Of a DNA stretch of 64,000 nucleotides, positions 60,079 through 64,000 are shown piece by piece (position 1 is the first letter of the stretch; each line of letters starts with the position of its first letter). A model generated the notes under the pieces. The model saw nothing but the letters and a program-made list of their open reading frames with translations. It made no database searches and was not told the DNA's origin. The position numbers and the translations under genes were made by a program. This DNA comes from Alkalibacillus aidingensis (GTDB lineage Bacteria > Bacillota > Bacilli > Bacillales > Alkalibacillaceae): NCBI RefSeq assembly GCF_014595945.1, contig NZ_JABXWU010000002.1, forward strand, positions 368,895-432,894, in the 5' to 3' direction.

Positions 60079-61110
60079 TTAAAATGAATCGACATCGCCT
60101 TGGGTTATATAAAATGCGTTCATGTGGTGGATGGATTTGCGTTGTTCTTCCAAAAGGTTGCCGACTAGTGGCATGGGTTGGTCTTTTTCGAAGAAGCCGG
60201 CTTTCTCAAGGGTTTGAGCGAACATCGTTTCCGGGATGGTCCAGGCTTGGATTAAGGCGCAGTCGCTCAATTGCTTTACGCTTTGGTGGGCGAGGGCTTT
60301 CCAGACTTCCTCGTCGTCTGGGAGAGCGATCATGTCGACGATGGCGCCTGCTTTGAAGCCGTTTTTTGGTTCGGTTTTAAGGATGGTGTAGCCGATTAGC
60401 TCACCAGCTTTTTCGGCGATCAAAATCTGGTAGTCATGAATGGGGTGCTCGGCATAGCGCCAGTTCAAGTAATCCTTTGTTCTTTTTACAAGGACTGGGC
60501 TCAAGTTACGAGTCTGTTCACAAAGCTCATCCACTCGTTGGTCAAAGACGTCCACCAAACTAATCTCGACGATGTCCGATTTAAATTTCCGGTTCACTTT
60601 CGTTTGCCGTCTGCGGTAGATACGGTCGACTAAGCGAAAAGGCTTCAAAAGTGGTAGCTTCCCACTCAAAATACTAACAGGCTCATAGATGGCGACCATT
60701 CTGGAGACTTCACCGAGATGTTTTCCACCAGTTTGCTTCATCAACGGCCCTTTGGCTTGTTCGGATGGGAAGCCGTACAAATAAACGATTCCATCCTGCT
60801 TTGCACGCTCAAGCATGGCTTCGTTTAGCTGCCGGTACACCCCTTTTCCTCTCGCTTCTGGGCTGACCATGGTGTCACAGCGAAGAGCAATTTGGCGTTC
60901 TTCCCCCTTAACATAAGCGTCCAACACCCATAAGGCGATGGAGCCGAGTATTGCTCCATCTTCTTCGTAGACTAAGATCCACGGGTTGTTCTTGACTGGG
61001 TGTTTTAAATATTTCCACTCAAATTCCTCAATTGAACGGTCTTTATCAAATACGTGTTTGAATAATCGATTTAACTGGGCTTCGTCGCCTTTTTCAAACG
61101 GTCTAATCAT
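60079..61110 (-). CDS. GNAT-family N-acetyltransferase
   Basis: 343 residues with two GNAT-like halves: SPEARGKGVYRQLNEAML (about 85-100) is the acetyl-CoA-binding loop of the first half, and IAEKAGELIGYTILK belongs to the second. AAGGAG lies 9 bases before ATG 61110; the upstream GTG 61128 is less likely. It lies 21 bases after the UDP-ManNAc dehydrogenase gene, so it probably acetylates an amino group on a sugar of the polymer. An unrelated small-molecule substrate cannot be excluded. Confidence 0.85.
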   Translation of the reverse strand: MIRPFEKGDEAQLNRLFKHVFDKDRSIEEFEWKYLKHPVKNNPWILVYEEDGAILGSIALWVLDAYVKGEERQIALRCDTMVSPEARGKGVYRQLNEAMLERAKQDGIVYLYGFPSEQAKGPLMKQTGGKHLGEVSRMVAIYEPVSILSGKLPLLKPFRLVDRIYRRRQTKVNRKFKSDIVEISLVDVFDQRVDELCEQTRNLSPVLVKRTKDYLNWRYAEHPIHDYQILIAEKAGELIGYTILKTEPKNGFKAGAIVDMIALPDDEEVWKALAHQSVKQLSDCALIQAWTIPETMFAQTLEKAGFFEKDQPMPLVGNLLEEQRKSIHHMNAFYITQGDVDSF

Positions 61111-61131
61111 AACGGGTTTCTCCTTCACCTT

Positions 61132-62406
61132 TTAAACGTTGACTAAGTTGGTTAGTGAATGAACGGTTACGCCAAAGAAGGATTCGCCGTAAACGTTACG
61201 TGTATCTAAAATGGTTGGAGTTTTCATATTGTCGGTAAAGGTTGATGCCATCACTTCTTTAAATTCTTGGTGATCGGCTAACACTACGGCTAAGTCTGCG
61301 TCTGCAAGTGCATCTTCCAACGTGTAAAGCTGATGCTCGAATGAGTGATCCTCTAGTTCGACATATGGATCGTGACATTTAAATTCCACGCCCGGCGCCT
61401 TTTCTTCCAATAGCTTAATGATGTCTAAAGCTGGGCTTTCGCGCATGTCGGACGTGTTGCCTTTATACGTTAAGCCAAGTAATGCGATTTTAGGTGAATC
61501 GATGCCTTCAGTTAGTTTGTTGATTTTGTCTAGGACGAATTGTGGCATGGAATCGTTAATGCGACGCGCGGTTTGCATTAATGGTGATGATTCCTGTGCT
61601 TTTTCAATAATGAAATATGGGTCAACTGGAATGCAGTGGCCACCAACGCCTGGTCCTGGTTGTAAAATGTTGACGCGTGGGTGCATGTTGGCCATTTCGA
61701 TCACTTTAGATGCATCGATTGTTAAATCATCCGCGATTTTAGATAGTTCGTTTGCTAGGGCAATGTTCACATCACGGAATGTGTTTTCCATGAGCTTGGA
61801 CATTTCTGCGACGACAGCGTCTGTTTTACGCACGTCACCGTCTACGGAGTTTTCATAGATTTTGGCTGCTTGCTCGGCTGCCTCACTCGTGTATCCTCCG
61901 ACAATACGGTGGTTATGTTTTAATTCATAGACAATGTTCCCAGGGATAACGCGCTCTGGGCAATGGGCTAAGTAGACGTCATTTTCATCTGGGTTGAAGC
62001 CGTGTTCTCTTACAATTGGTGCTACGACATCACTAATCGTTCTTGGTGGAATCGTTGACTCGACGATCACCGTATTTCCTTTTTGTAGCTTTGGCAAAAG
62101 GTTCTTCGTTGCTTGTACGACATAGTCTAAATTAGCAGTCTTGTCTTCATAGATCGGTGTTGGTACAGCAATAATGAAGTAATCTGCTTCAGTTGGTTCT
62201 GTTGAAGCAGTTAGCCTGCCACTGGCCACAGCTTTTTCTACCATTTCATCTAGGCCTGGTTCTTCTATATGAATAACACCTTCATTAATTCGTTGTACGA
62301 CTTTTTCGTTTACATCGACTCCAACGACTTCGTAGCCTTCATTAGCAAAAAGTGCTGAGGTTGGTAGTCCGATATAACCTAATCCAATAACGCAAATTCT
62401 TGTCAT
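61132..62406 (-). CDS. wecC: UDP-N-acetylmannosamine dehydrogenase (nucleotide-sugar dehydrogenase)
   Basis: 424 residues. GLGYIGLPTSALFANEGYEV binds NAD, and GPGVGGHCIPVDPYF holds the catalytic cysteine. It oxidises UDP-ManNAc (or a related UDP-sugar such as UDP-GlcNAc) twice to the uronic acid. The WecC/TuaD-like branch is suggested by length and by a TagA/WecG transferase at 49526. ATG 62406 has weak AAGAAG upstream; the frame extends four codons further. It would provide an acidic sugar for the wall polymer, matching the acidic character of the cell surface. Confidence 0.9.
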   Translation of the reverse strand: MTRICVIGLGYIGLPTSALFANEGYEVVGVDVNEKVVQRINEGVIHIEEPGLDEMVEKAVASGRLTASTEPTEADYFIIAVPTPIYEDKTANLDYVVQATKNLLPKLQKGNTVIVESTIPPRTISDVVAPIVREHGFNPDENDVYLAHCPERVIPGNIVYELKHNHRIVGGYTSEAAEQAAKIYENSVDGDVRKTDAVVAEMSKLMENTFRDVNIALANELSKIADDLTIDASKVIEMANMHPRVNILQPGPGVGGHCIPVDPYFIIEKAQESSPLMQTARRINDSMPQFVLDKINKLTEGIDSPKIALLGLTYKGNTSDMRESPALDIIKLLEEKAPGVEFKCHDPYVELEDHSFEHQLYTLEDALADADLAVVLADHQEFKEVMASTFTDNMKTPTILDTRNVYGESFFGVTVHSLTNLVNV

Positions 62407-62418
62407 AACTTGTAACAC

Positions 62419-62885
62419 TTCTTTCTTTATTTATTGGAGTTTATTCTTAGAATAGTATACCACATCAGCCAGGCGACTCAAACGGTCAAGACTACCTTCA
62501 GTCGGCTTAAAGGCTGACCTTTCGACTTCGAGGATTTCATATTACAATCTTCGTACAAAATCGTCTGTTTCTGTCATTGAATTTTAAAGTTAAAAATTGT
62601 TTATTCCTCAAAGATAATTTGATTCATTTATGTTAAGATAAAAGTTATAGGTATTAATAACCTCAAATTGTACTAACTATCGATGACCTTAAGGAGTTTC
62701 TTATAAATTTCCTTCAAGCTCATCTGTTTTCTTGTTTCCAAGGATATCTATGCTTTTTAATTGAAACATCCATGGGAATCACACGTCTAATAAAATGGTC
62801 CGTTAATCATATAACATACCCTCTATCGATTAGAATTATATATAAAGGGAGTTTAACGAGTACAAAAGGAAAGAGAGCGAAATAT
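62419..62885. other. Intergenic region between divergent wecC and LCP genes
   Basis: About 470 bases. AT-rich with no repeat array. The open frame from 62772 is only the upstream extension of the LCP gene. No convincing promoter pair could be chosen by eye, though both genes must start here. Confidence 0.4.
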
Positions 62886-63914
62886 ATGGCAACATCACGC
62901 AAAGATTTAAGGAAAAAACGGTTTAGACGTCGAATAAAAATCTTCATATCTGTGGTGCTGATCTTCGCAGTAGCTTTTGTTGGTTATATTTATTACGAAT
63001 ACCAACAGGGGAAAAGAGCTGCTGAGGCTGAAATGGGTGAAAGTTATGACCCTGATCGGAGCGAAGAGGACCGTGAGAACTTTGAAGGTGCTGAGAGTTC
63101 TGAATCCAATGAAACAAACGTGCTAATTTTAGGTGTGGACGCTGAAAATGGTGGTTCACCTAGAACAGACACGATCATGATCGGCCAGTATGACCCTGAT
63201 GAAGACCGGGCTAAATTGGTCTCAATTATGCGCGATACTTACGTGTCGATCCCAGGTTATAGTGATAATAAGATCAATTCTGCCTTTGCCTATGGTGGTC
63301 CTGAGCTATTAAGGCAGACGATTAAGGAAAACTTCGATATTGATATTCATTATTATGCGATGGTGAACTTCAAAGGTTTTGAAAGTATTGTTGATACAGT
63401 TTCTCCTGATGGCGTAGAGATCGATGTTGAAAAACGTATGCAGTATAGTGACTGGGCTGGTGAGGTCAATATTGACTTGTATCCAGGTGTTCAGAAGCTA
63501 AACGGATCTGATCTGTTGGATTATGCTAGATTCCGTGCTGACCATGAAAATGACTTTGGTCGAGTCAGACGTCAACAGCAAGTAATTTCAGCTCTTAAGG
63601 AAGAAATTCTTTCATTCACAGGGGTCTCAAGACTGCCAAGAGCTGTCGGTACGCTTGAACCTTATGTCGATACGAATATGGGGACATCAACGATTATTTC
63701 CATTTTAACGGATTATTTCCGTGATACACCTGATGAAATCGAGACATTCCGTATCCCTGTTGAAGGAAGTTATAGTGACGCTAGCTATAATCATGCCGGT
63801 TCTGTACTAGAGATCGATCAAGAACAGAATAAAGAAGCTCTTAAAGAGTTTTTAGGTAAATCAGAAGATCAGGACGTTGATGATACTGAAGATGACGATC
63901 TATCCTTTGATTAA
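62886..63914 (+). CDS. LytR-CpsA-Psr (LCP) family wall-polymer ligase
   Basis: 342 residues. A basic cytoplasmic start (RKDLRKKRFRRRIK) precedes one membrane segment (about 20-40). The LCP domain begins NVLILGVDAENGGSPRTDTI and has SIMRDTYVSIPGYSDNKINS and DYARFRADHENDFGRVRRQQ, the Asp and Arg residues that bind the polyprenyl pyrophosphate. LCP enzymes link teichoic acids or other anionic polymers to peptidoglycan outside the membrane. ATG 62886 is preferred; upstream frame is not coding. It is the last step of the glycan route in this window. An acidic tail ends the protein. Confidence 0.92.
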   Translation: MATSRKDLRKKRFRRRIKIFISVVLIFAVAFVGYIYYEYQQGKRAAEAEMGESYDPDRSEEDRENFEGAESSESNETNVLILGVDAENGGSPRTDTIMIGQYDPDEDRAKLVSIMRDTYVSIPGYSDNKINSAFAYGGPELLRQTIKENFDIDIHYYAMVNFKGFESIVDTVSPDGVEIDVEKRMQYSDWAGEVNIDLYPGVQKLNGSDLLDYARFRADHENDFGRVRRQQQVISALKEEILSFTGVSRLPRAVGTLEPYVDTNMGTSTIISILTDYFRDTPDEIETFRIPVEGSYSDASYNHAGSVLEIDQEQNKEALKEFLGKSEDQDVDDTEDDDLSFD

Positions 63915-64000
63915 CGAAAAACCGTTTCAGTAGACTGACATAGCGAAATGAGACAAAGATAAAACACCTTCTTAGGCTGCTTTTACTCCGAAATTAATTG
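63915..64000. other. Trailing sequence, no gene recognised
   Basis: 86 bases after the LCP stop without T-run terminator or open frame that can be assigned. Confidence 0.4.

Overview
The window looks like chromosome of a low-GC, spore-former-type Gram-positive bacterium, most likely a halophilic or haloalkaliphilic member of the Bacillaceae. The reasons are strong Shine-Dalgarno sites, a complete phosphoenolpyruvate phosphotransferase (PTS) set, CsaB with many S-layer-homology (SLH) proteins, and very acidic (Asp/Glu-rich) exported proteins. I cannot name the species.

Layout. 1-3.5 kb: the start of an SLH protein and an OatA-like O-acetyltransferase, separated by two 21-bp-period repeat arrays. 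3.7-12.5 kb: a minus-strand operon for a self-contained ascorbate-type PTS (regulator, EIIA, EIIB, EIIC, split transketolase, its own HPr, a HAD phosphatase, its own Enzyme I) with a CcpA-type cre site in front. 13.1-26.3 kb: a minus-strand catabolic cluster built around the nickel-pincer cofactor: RraA-like aldolase, LacI regulator, LarA-like racemase/epimerase, tripartite tricarboxylate transporter TctCAB, AtuA and DUF4387 proteins, AbrB-type permease, LarE, LarB, split LarC and a PrpF-type isomerase. 26.5-28.7 kb: two c-di-GMP-I riboswitches on opposite strands, one before an EAL phosphodiesterase and one before a small three-finger zinc protein.

28.8-45.7 kb: surface-protein territory with three smaller SLH proteins (one fused to a polysaccharide deacetylase), the 1070-residue probable S-layer protein, an acyltransferase, several gene remnants, and an island with tandem tyrosine recombinases and a double MazF-like protein. 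46-63.9 kb: cell-surface polysaccharide genes (O-antigen-ligase-like, glycosyltransferases, PIG-L deacetylase, TagA/WecG, CsaB, a MurJ-type flippase, UDP-ManNAc dehydrogenase, LCP ligase), plus a NERD-domain protein sitting between two repeat arrays.

How it fits together. CsaB pyruvylates the wall polymer that SLH domains bind, so the glycan genes on the right probably make and attach the anchor for the SLH proteins on the left. The two sugar/acid catabolic operons are self-contained: each carries its transporter, enzymes and regulator, and the Lar cluster also carries its cofactor synthesis. Four intergenic arrays share an exact 52-bp period despite different sequences, and another region uses 21 bp. 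These are close to whole numbers of DNA helical turns and are the least explained signal in the window.
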